Assembly: GCA_945833725.1 (NCBI GenBank)
Contig: CAMAFU010000102.1
Span: 1-6,758, forward strand
Direction: 5' to 3'
DNA: 6,758 nt
Origin: an uncultured Treponema sp.
Lineage (GTDB): Bacteria; Spirochaetota; Spirochaetia; Treponematales; Treponemataceae
The notes under the pieces are model-generated. The model made no database searches. It was given only the letters and a program-made list of their open reading frames with translations, and was not told the DNA's origin. Positions 1 through 5,866 of this stretch are shown here, piece by piece; positions within the stretch are counted from its first letter, which is position 1; the number at the start of each line of letters is the position of its first letter. The translations under genes were made by a program, and so were the position numbers.

Positions 1-1179
1 AAACAATTTTTCCCGTATTTCGCTGGATTTTTTTTCGATTTTTCTGGAAGTTAAATTAAAAATAAAAAAATCTTCTTTTGTATTTTTTTCAGTTTTATAA
101 ATTCCTGCACAAATATTTTCCCCGTCAAGAAATTTTAAGGTCCAGACATTTTTACAGTCAAGAATTTTTTTACCGTCAAGGAAAATTCCATTGGCAAAGC
201 TGTCAAACCATACAAGCGAAGTTTTTCCCGTTTTAATGTCAAAATAAGAATCGCAGGCAGAAACCCAGGCCTTTTTTTTAGAAACTAAATATTCTTTTTG
301 AAAATATTTTCTGCGGCTGGAAAAATCAATATCTGGAATAGAAACTGCATCATAAAAATCTTGCCAGGCATCATCAAGACTGCACCCATAAGTTTTTTTA
401 AAAATTCCACTGCAAAAAGACAAATCAAAAAAATTCCCGGCATTATTCCAGAATTCAGCGTATTTTTCCATTCCATACTTTTTCTGCAGGTAATCGGCAA
501 AACATGAACCAAAAGAATAAGCATCATTTCCATAAGGATAAACATCTCTTGCCCCGCTAACATCCCTCCAGGAAGGAAATTTTTTTTCTCCGGCAAGATG
601 GGAAACTTTTGCTTCTGCCACAACTTGTGTAAAAAAAGGACTGTTAAGTCTTCCGCCTTTTTCCATGCTTTCAAAGGAAACAGCCGCACCTTCAAACCAG
701 AATTTTGAAAGTGAAAGACCTGCCGGTGTTAAAAAATCAGCAAAAATTGAAATTCCCTTCCAAAAACTGCCTTTCATGGAAAATGTAATTCCGTGGACAA
801 GTTCATGATAAAAAACTGATTCGATTTTATTTTCCCAAAAATCATCAGCCGTCAAATCCGGTGAATCGTAAATTACAATATGGTTATAAGGTGCCATAGA
901 AAAATAGGCATTGGAATATTCAACCTGCTTTGTAACAGTTACAGGAAAAAACACATTCTCTTTAAAACCTAGTTTTTCCGATATTTCCTTATAATAGGGT
1001 TCTGCCACTTCTGCAAGTTTCTCTGCCGTTTTTCTGCAATCCTGAGGATAAATAATGTCAAAATGCTCAGTGTTAATTACAAAAAGTTTTCCTTCACTGC
1101 CAGAAAGTACGCCGGAATAAGAAAAGGCACGAACACAGAAAACTACAGAAAAAAGAAATAGTATTAATTTTTTTTTCAT
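1..1179 (-). CDS. Exported HExxH zinc metallopeptidase-like protein (3' end beyond window)
   Basis: The frame is open for 393 codons from ATG at 1179 to the left edge, with no stop, so the C-terminus is missing. The N-terminus MKKKLILFLFSVVFCVRAFS looks like a signal peptide, with a possible signal peptidase I site after VRA; no good lipobox is seen. Residues 38-110 (HFDIIYP, SNAYFSMAP, HIVIYDSP) match the pattern ahead of the active site in secreted gluzincin (peptidase MA-like) proteins. HELVH at 125-129 is the zinc-binding HExxH, and E163 in WFEG is the likely third zinc ligand, 34 residues on. A helical part (220-280, YSFGSCFADYLQKKYG) follows. From about residue 300 there are short beta-rich stretches (YFDIKTGK, FFIFNLTSRK) that could begin a beta-propeller. 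It starts 15 bases after the hexokinase stop and is probably co-transcribed. There is no clear Shine-Dalgarno. The catalytic residues are seen; the substrate is unknown, and an envelope location is inferred. Confidence 0.85.
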   Translation of the reverse strand, partial: MKKKLILFLFSVVFCVRAFSYSGVLSGSEGKLFVINTEHFDIIYPQDCRKTAEKLAEVAEPYYKEISEKLGFKENVFFPVTVTKQVEYSNAYFSMAPYNHIVIYDSPDLTADDFWENKIESVFYHELVHGITFSMKGSFWKGISIFADFLTPAGLSLSKFWFEGAAVSFESMEKGGRLNSPFFTQVVAEAKVSHLAGEKKFPSWRDVSGARDVYPYGNDAYSFGSCFADYLQKKYGMEKYAEFWNNAGNFFDLSFCSGIFKKTYGCSLDDAWQDFYDAVSIPDIDFSSRRKYFQKEYLVSKKKAWVSACDSYFDIKTGKTSLVWFDSFANGIFLDGKKILDCKNVWTLKFLDGENICAGIYKTEKNTKEDFFIFNLTSRKIEKKSSEIREKLF

Positions 1180-1194
1180 TTTATTTTCATTATT

Positions 1195-2523
1195 TTACTC
1201 ACAGGACTTTTCCACCAGTGCACCCACTGCAGTTCCAAGAGTAATATCATCTTCTATGCAGACAGTTTTAAAAAACAAACCGTGATTTTCCGCAAATTCT
1301 TTAAGGTATTTTTCCATCCGTTCCTTTAATCTGTATGTTTTATAAAGGGTTGTTCCGTTACAGACAATACATACAGGCTTACACTCTTCCGTTCCCTTTC
1401 CACATTTTAAAAGACAGGATGCAAGAATGGATGCAGCATAATAAGCACATCTGTCTACAACGGAGTCAATAAGAATGAATGCAAGTTTCCTGTCTCTTTT
1501 TGATTTTAACATTCCGCCTAAAACACTGCCATTTTCTCCACAATCCTTTATTCCGGCATATTCATTTAAAAAATCCCCGGCCTGAACAGTAGAAAAACTT
1601 TTTAATGAAAGAATCAACGATGCGTCTTCCCCAGAAAAAAGCCCTTCCCTTGCAGCAGTTTCCAGAATTTCAAGACAAACCTTTCCAAGATATGCACCGC
1701 TGCAACACTTTTCCAAAGGATACTGTCCGGGAACATCAAGTTTTTTGTCAAGAGAAATGTCAAAATCACTTAAAGCAATTTCCTTGCATTTTCCGCTTTC
1801 GCAGACAATAATCTGCCTTCCTCCGCCCATTTTGTTATACTCGTCAATAAAAGCACCGTTCATTCCTGTTCCCAGAATAAATCCTACATAACTTGAATAG
1901 GGAACATTATCTTTGTTTGCGGCAACACCAGCCAAAAGAGCACTTACAGTATCGTTAAGAAGGACAATTTTTTCGATTTTTTTCCAGCCTCTTTTTTCCA
2001 GAACTTCAACAAGCGTTTTTCCAACAGGAACACCTAAAACTTCCTTTGCCTTAATTTCTTTGCTAAAGGCATTGGGAATTCCATCAAGATTTTTAGTAAT
2101 TTCCAGTGCATAAGAAAAACAGAAACCGATTTTACAGGCTTTATCCCTTAAATATTCAATCCGGTCAGCAATGGCATTAAAAAATTCTTCCTTAGAGTAT
2201 TCCCTGTCCGTAGCAGGCATAGAAGTTTTTCTAAAGCATGTAATTTCAGATTTTCCGTCATTATCAAAAGAAACAAGGCAAGAACGGAAATTTGTTCCGC
2301 CGGCATCAATTACAATAACATTTTCATTTACAGGAGTTTTTTCAGGAATTTTCATCCATGTACTGAACATATCCTGACCACCTTTTTCACCGGTAAGTTT
2401 TCTTTCGGCAGCTTTGTCCATATCCAGAAGAATTTCATCAGTAATCATTTTCCGATAAAAACCGTGTTTTTTTAAAAATCGTTCGGCACATCTGTTTACG
2501 AAAAGAGAATCAAAAAATTTCAT
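1195..2523 (-). CDS. Hexokinase (eukaryotic-type hexokinase family)
   Basis: This enzyme should phosphorylate glucose or another hexose with ATP to the 6-phosphate in the cytoplasm, the entry step of glycolysis. The 442-residue product carries the family landmarks in order: phosphate-binding DAGGTNFR (73-80), the sugar-site segment FCFSYALE (134-141), LLNDTVSAL (188-196) with D191 as the expected catalytic base, GTGMN (218-222), SGAYLG (275-280), and the C-terminal NGTTLY (389-394) and GTAVGA (430-435) adenosine-site region. This is the hexokinase family found in eukaryotes and spirochaetes, not the bacterial glucokinase or ROK family. The length is about right for a spirochaete hexokinase. 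I chose ATG at 2523 as the first in-frame ATG. An upstream TTG at 2592 would add 23 residues, but it lies upstream of the best promoter and inside the GC-rich repeat. No Shine-Dalgarno precedes the ATG. It is the first gene of a probable two-gene unit with the metallopeptidase. Confidence 0.93.
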   Translation of the reverse strand: MKFFDSLFVNRCAERFLKKHGFYRKMITDEILLDMDKAAERKLTGEKGGQDMFSTWMKIPEKTPVNENVIVIDAGGTNFRSCLVSFDNDGKSEITCFRKTSMPATDREYSKEEFFNAIADRIEYLRDKACKIGFCFSYALEITKNLDGIPNAFSKEIKAKEVLGVPVGKTLVEVLEKRGWKKIEKIVLLNDTVSALLAGVAANKDNVPYSSYVGFILGTGMNGAFIDEYNKMGGGRQIIVCESGKCKEIALSDFDISLDKKLDVPGQYPLEKCCSGAYLGKVCLEILETAAREGLFSGEDASLILSLKSFSTVQAGDFLNEYAGIKDCGENGSVLGGMLKSKRDRKLAFILIDSVVDRCAYYAASILASCLLKCGKGTEECKPVCIVCNGTTLYKTYRLKERMEKYLKEFAENHGLFFKTVCIEDDITLGTAVGALVEKSCE

Positions 2524-2530
2524 ATCACAA

Positions 2531-2559
2531 ATTAAAAACCATAAAGCATTTTTTTTCAA
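2531..2559 (-). promoter_or_regulatory. Predicted sigma-70-type promoter of hexokinase
   Basis: Reading leftward, a -35 of TTGAAA (2559-2554), a 17-base spacer, and a -10 of TTTAAT (2536-2531, five of six consensus bases) are seen. The expected transcription start is about 2524-2525, only zero to two bases before the ATG at 2523, so the mRNA would be leaderless. An eight-A run (2556-2549) spans the end of the -35 and the start of the spacer, so slippage there could change spacer length. Confidence 0.6.
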
Positions 2560-2686
2560 TTGTTGAAAAAGTTTGCGCGGCTCAACTGGCAACGGGCTTT
2601 TCGGGGTTCGGTAACCCTCATTCCTCCGCTGCGCTACGGAACGGCTGCGCCGCCCCTACAATCCCGCGCGGATATTTTCGCAACAA
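2560..2686. repeat. GC-rich intergenic element with imperfect inverted ends (REP/MITE-like candidate)
   Basis: Positions 2571-2670 are 66% GC, against about 20% in the 40 bases just to the left (2521-2560). The ends are imperfect inverted repeats: 2560-2580 against the reverse complement of 2664-2686 matches at about 17 of 23 aligned positions, sharing TTGTTG, AAAA and GCGCGG. Inside are small hairpins: GGGTT/AACCC (2604-2617), TCCG/CGGA (2625-2640), CGGC/GCCG (2642-2652), and a near-palindrome ATCC..GGAT (2661-2673). GCTGCGC occurs twice, at 2628 and 2644. No convincing open reading frame or target-site duplication is seen. I have an uncertain memory of similar GC-rich blocks between genes in other treponemes. 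It lies exactly between two outward promoters, and copy number elsewhere is unknown. Confidence 0.5.
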
Positions 2687-2714
2687 GAACAGAAAAATCA
2701 GCAACCTTAAAAAA

Positions 2715-2743
2715 TTGAAACAAAAGTATAAATTCACTATTAT
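2715..2743 (+). promoter_or_regulatory. Predicted sigma-70-type promoter of the Rep-like helicase
   Basis: A -35 of TTGAAA (2715-2720) and a -10 of TATTAT (2738-2743) are separated by exactly 17 bases. Transcription should start near 2750, about four bases before the ATG at 2754, leaving almost no leader. The promoter overlaps the possible TTG start at 2715, which argues against that longer protein. Confidence 0.6.
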
Positions 2744-2753
2744 TTTACTTCCT

Positions 2754-4850
2754 ATGACAAATGAACTGGAAAAACTTAAAAACGAACTTAATCCTGAACA
2801 ATATCAGGCTGTAACAACAATAAACGGACCTATCCTCATAATTGCAGGTGCCGGTTCTGGAAAAACAAGGGTAATAACATACAGAATAGCCCACATGCTG
2901 AATTCGGGGATTCCTCAAAGCCAAATACTTGCACTTACCTTTACAAACAAAGCCGCCAAAGAAATGGCAGAGCGGATTAAAGAACTCACCGGAAAAAAAC
3001 TTCCTTTTCTAACCATATCAACTTTTCACGCCTTTGGAGTAAAAATTCTGCGGCAGGATATTGCAAAGTTAGGCTGGCGGGAAAATTTTTCCATCTACGA
3101 TGAAACAGACAGAACTTCCCTTATAAAAGAAACCGGGAGGGAACTTCATTATTCGGCAGAATCAATGGACATTTACAAAATAGGCCTTCTAATCTCCGAC
3201 ATAAAAACCGGCCGCAAAACATGGAATGCGGAAAACGAAATGTACAGAGAACTTTACGAAGGGTATCAGGAAGGATTAAAACTTTACAATGCCGTAGATT
3301 TTGATGACCTTATAGTTCTTCCCATAAAACTTTTTAAGGAATTTCCGGAAATTCTTGAAAACTACCGGCAGCACTACAAATACATCATGGTAGACGAATT
3401 TCAGGATACAAGCCACCAGCAGTACGAAATGATGCATCTTCTGGCAAATGAAAATGTTGCCGTTGTAGGCGATGATGACCAGTCAATTTATTCATGGCGT
3501 GGAGCAGACTATCAGAACATAATAAATTTTGAAAAGGATTTTCCTTCCGTAAAAGAAATCAGGCTGGAACAGAATTACCGTTCAACAGGAACAATTCTTG
3601 CCGCCGCAAACGGAGTTATAAAGCACAACACAAACAGAAAAGACAAGCAGTTGTGGTCTGGAAACGGAGAAGGAAAACCTATAGAAATTTATATGCCCGA
3701 TAATGAATCCAGTGAAGCAGATTTTATTGCAGAAACAATTCAAGCCATCAGAGCCGATGAAAAACGAAAATATGATGATTTTTGTGTTCTTATGAGGGCA
3801 AATACCCAGTCCCGCCCAATAGAAGAAGCTTTTTTGCAGGAAAATATTCCTTACACAATGAGCGGAGGCACATCCTTTTTTCAACGCAAAGAAATAAAAG
3901 ACATTATCTCCTACCTGAGAGTAATTTCAAATCACGATGATGATGTAAACCTTTTAAGGATAATAAATGCTCCGCGCCGAGGAATAGGAAGGGCAACAAT
4001 CGAAAAGCTGAATCAAATTGCGCGTAATTTAGGATGCTCGATTTTTGACGGTATAAAAAGCCTGCTTGAACTTTCCGATGAACAGGCAGATTTGTTTATG
4101 AACAGTATTCCTTCAACAGTCCATGATACTCAATGGGCAATGGATTTTTCAGAAAACACAAAGGAAACCCTTAAAAATTTTGCCGACCTTATTGAAAATG
4201 CAAAGAGCATGCTGGGAGGACACGGTCTTTCAAAAAAAGTAAGAAATTTTGTAGAGGATATCCATTATTTCGATTATCTTCTTTCAGAAAATCCAAAATC
4301 CGAAAAAGCAGCCCGTTTTAAATACATGAACATAGAATCCTTAATCAACTCCATGGAACAATGGGAAAACAATCCCGAAAACCAGGATCCAAGCCTGTAC
4401 AACTACCTGAACAGAATAACCCTTTTAAGTCGCGACGATATGGATGATGAAGAAGGCAAAGGAAAAGTCAATTTAATGACCATTCATGCCTCAAAAGGCC
4501 TTGAATTTCCCGTTGTATTTATTGCAGGAGCAGAAGAAGGTCTTATTCCCCACGGCAGGGCAATTGATGAAGGCGGAGAAAAAGCCGTAGAAGAAGAAAG
4601 ACGGCTTTTTTATGTTGCCATAACAAGAGCCAGAGATAAACTATATATTTCATCCTGTCAAAAAAGGCGGAGAATGCAAGATATGCAGGAATGTAAAATC
4701 AGCCGGTTTATGGACGAAATTCCTGCCAGTCTGGTAAAATACCACGAACCGGAAAAAGAAGTTGACAGAGAAACGGCTGCAGAATTTTTTGAGAGTATGC
4801 GCAAAAAATTTGCTCCACCTATTGTCCCAGGATTTTCACATAAATTTTAA
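2754..4850 (+). CDS. rep: Rep/UvrD/PcrA-family 3'-5' DNA helicase
   Basis: This is an ATP-driven superfamily 1A helicase of 698 residues acting on DNA in replication restart, removal of bound proteins, or repair. All motifs are present: Q motif NPEQYQAV (13-20), Walker A GAGSGKT (32-38), Ia LTFTNKAAKEM (61-71), Ib TFHAFG (90-95), II VDEFQD (213-218), III GDDDQSIYSWRGA (239-251), IV EQNYRS (272-277), V TIHASKGLEF (576-585) and VI EEERRLFYVAITRAR (613-627). The 2B region with GGTSFFQRKEIKDIISYLRV and the C-terminal SRFMDEIP resemble E. coli Rep more than UvrD, hence the symbol; pcrA or uvrD labels are possible. It is about 25 residues longer than E. coli Rep. ATG 2754 is chosen because MTNELEKLKNELNPEQ is a typical family start and a TTG start at 2715 would sit in the promoter. 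No Shine-Dalgarno is visible. No clear terminator follows, so some read-through into the lipoprotein gene is possible. Confidence 0.93.
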   Translation: MTNELEKLKNELNPEQYQAVTTINGPILIIAGAGSGKTRVITYRIAHMLNSGIPQSQILALTFTNKAAKEMAERIKELTGKKLPFLTISTFHAFGVKILRQDIAKLGWRENFSIYDETDRTSLIKETGRELHYSAESMDIYKIGLLISDIKTGRKTWNAENEMYRELYEGYQEGLKLYNAVDFDDLIVLPIKLFKEFPEILENYRQHYKYIMVDEFQDTSHQQYEMMHLLANENVAVVGDDDQSIYSWRGADYQNIINFEKDFPSVKEIRLEQNYRSTGTILAAANGVIKHNTNRKDKQLWSGNGEGKPIEIYMPDNESSEADFIAETIQAIRADEKRKYDDFCVLMRANTQSRPIEEAFLQENIPYTMSGGTSFFQRKEIKDIISYLRVISNHDDDVNLLRIINAPRRGIGRATIEKLNQIARNLGCSIFDGIKSLLELSDEQADLFMNSIPSTVHDTQWAMDFSENTKETLKNFADLIENAKSMLGGHGLSKKVRNFVEDIHYFDYLLSENPKSEKAARFKYMNIESLINSMEQWENNPENQDPSLYNYLNRITLLSRDDMDDEEGKGKVNLMTIHASKGLEFPVVFIAGAEEGLIPHGRAIDEGGEKAVEEERRLFYVAITRARDKLYISSCQKRRRMQDMQECKISRFMDEIPASLVKYHEPEKEVDRETAAEFFESMRKKFAPPIVPGFSHKF

Positions 4851-4879
4851 AATACAAAATATCGTAATATTACAAATAA

Positions 4880-4908
4880 TTGACAGTAAAGAAACGCTTA
4901 AGGATATT
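4880..4908 (+). promoter_or_regulatory. Predicted promoter of the small lipoprotein gene
   Basis: A perfect -35 TTGACA (4880-4885) is followed after 17 bases by GATATT (4903-4908, four of six consensus bases). The start would be near 4915, giving a leader of about 30 bases that contains the ribosome binding site. A perfect 10-base palindrome, GTAATATTAC (4864-4873), ends six bases upstream of the -35 and could be an operator, but with no second copy seen it may be chance in AT-rich DNA. Confidence 0.6.
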
Positions 4909-4930
4909 AGAATTACAGTATCTCATTTAT

Positions 4931-4937
4931 GGAGGAG
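4931..4937 (+). promoter_or_regulatory. Strong ribosome binding site that fixes the lipoprotein start
   Basis: GGAGGAG lies seven bases before ATG 4945, near-ideal strength and spacing. It shows that the open frame running in from 4762 is not used from its far upstream start. None of the other complete genes in the window has a comparable site. Confidence 0.9.
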
Positions 4938-4944
4938 ATATAAA

Positions 4945-5532
4945 ATGAAATTAGTTACAAAAGTAACATCAGTAATTGCAGCAATTGCTGCTGCAGCAAT
5001 GCTCGCATCTTGCGGTTCAACATCATCATCAGCTCCAGCAGCTTCTACAGCTCCTGCAGCATCATCTGGCAGTGCATCAGTTTGGGAATGGGCAAAAGTT
5101 CCTCTTTCCGATATCGGAACAGATGATACAGTTATCGACGAAAGATTCGTTCTTGATCCTGTAACAAACCCTCTCAATGCAGAATTTGCAGCTGTAGCAG
5201 GTAAAGCAAAATTCAAGACAGAAGATCTTGGAACAGCTCTTTATCTCCAGAACAAAGGTGCTTCAAACCTCGGCAACATCAAAGATGTATTCCAGGCTCA
5301 GTTCGAAGTTGTTGTTGCAGCTCCTGCAAAAGTAACTTTGACAATTTCTGGTAACGGTGATGCAACTCCTGCTCGCTGTATGGCTGTATTCGCTCCAGAC
5401 GGAACAGTACTTGCTCAGGTTGACAACAAAGGTCAGGATGCAAAAGAAGAACTCGTATTCGACGCTGCTGCTGCCGGTGCATACAAAATCAATGCATCTG
5501 GTATGAGAATCTACGGTGTTCGCGTAGAATAG
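4945..5532 (+). CDS. Small alanine-rich lipoprotein, possible beta-sandwich domain
   Basis: I do not recognise a named family. The 195-residue product has a lipoprotein signal peptide: basic MKLVTK, a hydrophobic alanine-rich core, and lipobox LASC (20-23), with C23 as the lipidated cysteine. Residues 24-44 form a Ser/Ala/Pro/Thr linker that would hold the domain off the membrane. The rest is rich in short alternating strands (AQFEVVVAAPAKVTLTIS, CMAVFAPDGTVLAQV) and ends in YKINASGMRIYGVRVE, which resembles the last strands of jelly-roll, carbohydrate-binding-like domains; this is inference from pattern only. No catalytic motif is seen. Codon use favours GCA/GCT, GTT, CTC, AAC and GGT, unlike the neighbouring AT-richer genes. 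With the perfect -35, strong ribosome binding site and own terminator, it is probably a highly expressed single-gene unit in the envelope. Confidence 0.9.
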   Translation: MKLVTKVTSVIAAIAAAAMLASCGSTSSSAPAASTAPAASSGSASVWEWAKVPLSDIGTDDTVIDERFVLDPVTNPLNAEFAAVAGKAKFKTEDLGTALYLQNKGASNLGNIKDVFQAQFEVVVAAPAKVTLTISGNGDATPARCMAVFAPDGTVLAQVDNKGQDAKEELVFDAAAAGAYKINASGMRIYGVRVE

Positions 5533-5536
5533 TATT

Positions 5537-5557
5537 AAAGGCAGATTACCTGCTTTT
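5537..5557 (+). other. Small hairpin just after the lipoprotein stop
   Basis: AAAGGCAG (5537-5544) pairs with CTGCTTTT (5550-5557) in eight pairs including one G-U, with a five-base loop. It begins five bases after the stop codon and is followed at once by the main terminator. It may stabilise the 3' end of the mRNA or act as a weak first terminator. Confidence 0.5.
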
Positions 5558-5560
5558 ATA

Positions 5561-5599
5561 AAAGGCTCTGGAAAGTAACTTTCTAGAGCCTTTTTTTTT
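5561..5599 (+). terminator. Rho-independent terminator of the lipoprotein gene
   Basis: AAGGCTCTGGAAAG (5562-5575) pairs with CTTTCTAGAGCCTT (5579-5592) over 14 positions, one of them G-U, with a three-base TAA loop. It runs directly into nine T residues (5591-5599). The end of the stem and the T run overlap. This is a strong intrinsic terminator facing the tRNA terminator from the other strand. Confidence 0.93.
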
Positions 5600-5669
5600 A
5601 TGTTACAAATTTATGTCACACACGCATTTTTTCAGTAAAAACAACGCATTTTATGGCAATCGCTATCAC

Positions 5670-5714
5670 AAAAAAAAAGCGCGCAATCCCTTTTACACAA
5701 AAGAAATGCGCGCC
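5670..5714 (-). terminator. Rho-independent terminator of the tRNA-Arg gene
   Basis: On the minus strand, GCGCGC (5713-5708) pairs with GCGCGC (5684-5679). The stem continues inward through A-T, C-G and G-U pairs with a single bulged base to TTTT/AAAA around a four-base GTGT loop. Nine T residues on that strand (5678-5670) follow. It starts only a few bases after the mature tRNA 3' end, so transcription ends right after the tRNA. Confidence 0.88.
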
Positions 5715-5716
5715 TC

Positions 5717-5791
5717 TGAGACTGGCGTGATTCGAACACGCGACCCTCTGCTTAGAAGGCAGATGCTCTAATCCAACTGAGCTACAATCTC
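5717..5791 (-). tRNA. tRNA-Arg, anticodon TCT (reads AGA)
   Basis: A full cloverleaf folds on the minus strand. The acceptor arm is GAGATTG with CAGTCTC (one G-U pair), the D arm GCTC/GAGC, the anticodon arm TCTGC/GCAGA with loop CTTCTAA, the variable loop has five bases, and the T arm GCGTG/CACGC has loop TTCGAAT. The anticodon TCT occupies 5756-5754. A discriminator A is at 5717, and CCA is not encoded, so it must be added by the nucleotidyltransferase. The identity is arginine for AGA and AGG codons. The upstream lipoprotein gene on the same strand ends 75 bases before it. Confidence 0.97.
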
Positions 5792-5800
5792 GATGTATAT

Positions 5801-5829
5801 ACTTTATCAAAAAATAATTTTTTTTGCAA
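5801..5829 (-). promoter_or_regulatory. Possible promoter of the tRNA-Arg gene
   Basis: On the minus strand, TTGCAA (5829-5824), a 17-base A/T-rich spacer, and TAAAGT (5806-5801, four of six consensus bases) would start transcription about three to five bases before the tRNA 5' end. The -10 is weak. Because no terminator is evident after the upstream lipoprotein gene, co-transcription is an alternative. Confidence 0.35.
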
Positions 5830-5866
5830 TACGGCAGAAATTATTGGGCTTAAATTGCCTTAAAAA

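Noticed and set aside
285..695. Minus-strand open frame of 136 codons
   Set aside because: It lies in another frame inside the metallopeptidase gene, whose own frame is open for 393 codons with clear family motifs; the 136-codon product has no recognisable features.
1176..1190. Four-codon open frame ending in ATGA that overlaps the metallopeptidase start
   Set aside because: ATG at 1190 is followed by three codons and a TGA overlapping ATG 1179. Translational coupling is imaginable, but such tiny frames arise readily by chance in A-rich DNA and no ribosome binding site supports it.
2524..2592. Hexokinase start at TTG 2592, adding 23 residues
   Set aside because: It would place the start upstream of the best promoter and inside the GC-rich repeat; the extra residues do not look like hexokinase and there is no ribosome binding site.
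2715..2753. Helicase start at TTG 2715, adding 13 residues
   Set aside because: These bases form the -35 and -10 of the promoter, and the family normally starts a few residues before the Q motif, as ATG 2754 does.
3582..3884. Minus-strand open frame of 100 codons
   Set aside because: It is antisense to the conserved helicase core; the cysteine- and phenylalanine-rich translation is typical of a shadow frame.
4762..4944. Upstream extension of the lipoprotein frame overlapping rep
   Set aside because: The signal peptide, GGAGGAG and promoter all fix the start at 4945; the extension covers the end of rep and the promoter.
4923..5482. Antisense and alternate frames within the lipoprotein gene, including a Gln/Leu-rich one
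   Set aside because: They are by-products of the repetitive alanine codons (GCA/GCT) in the real gene.
5616..5810. Minus-strand open frame of 64 codons
   Set aside because: It runs through the tRNA-Arg gene and its terminator; the DCSSVGLEHLPSKQRVACSNHAS part is a translated tRNA.
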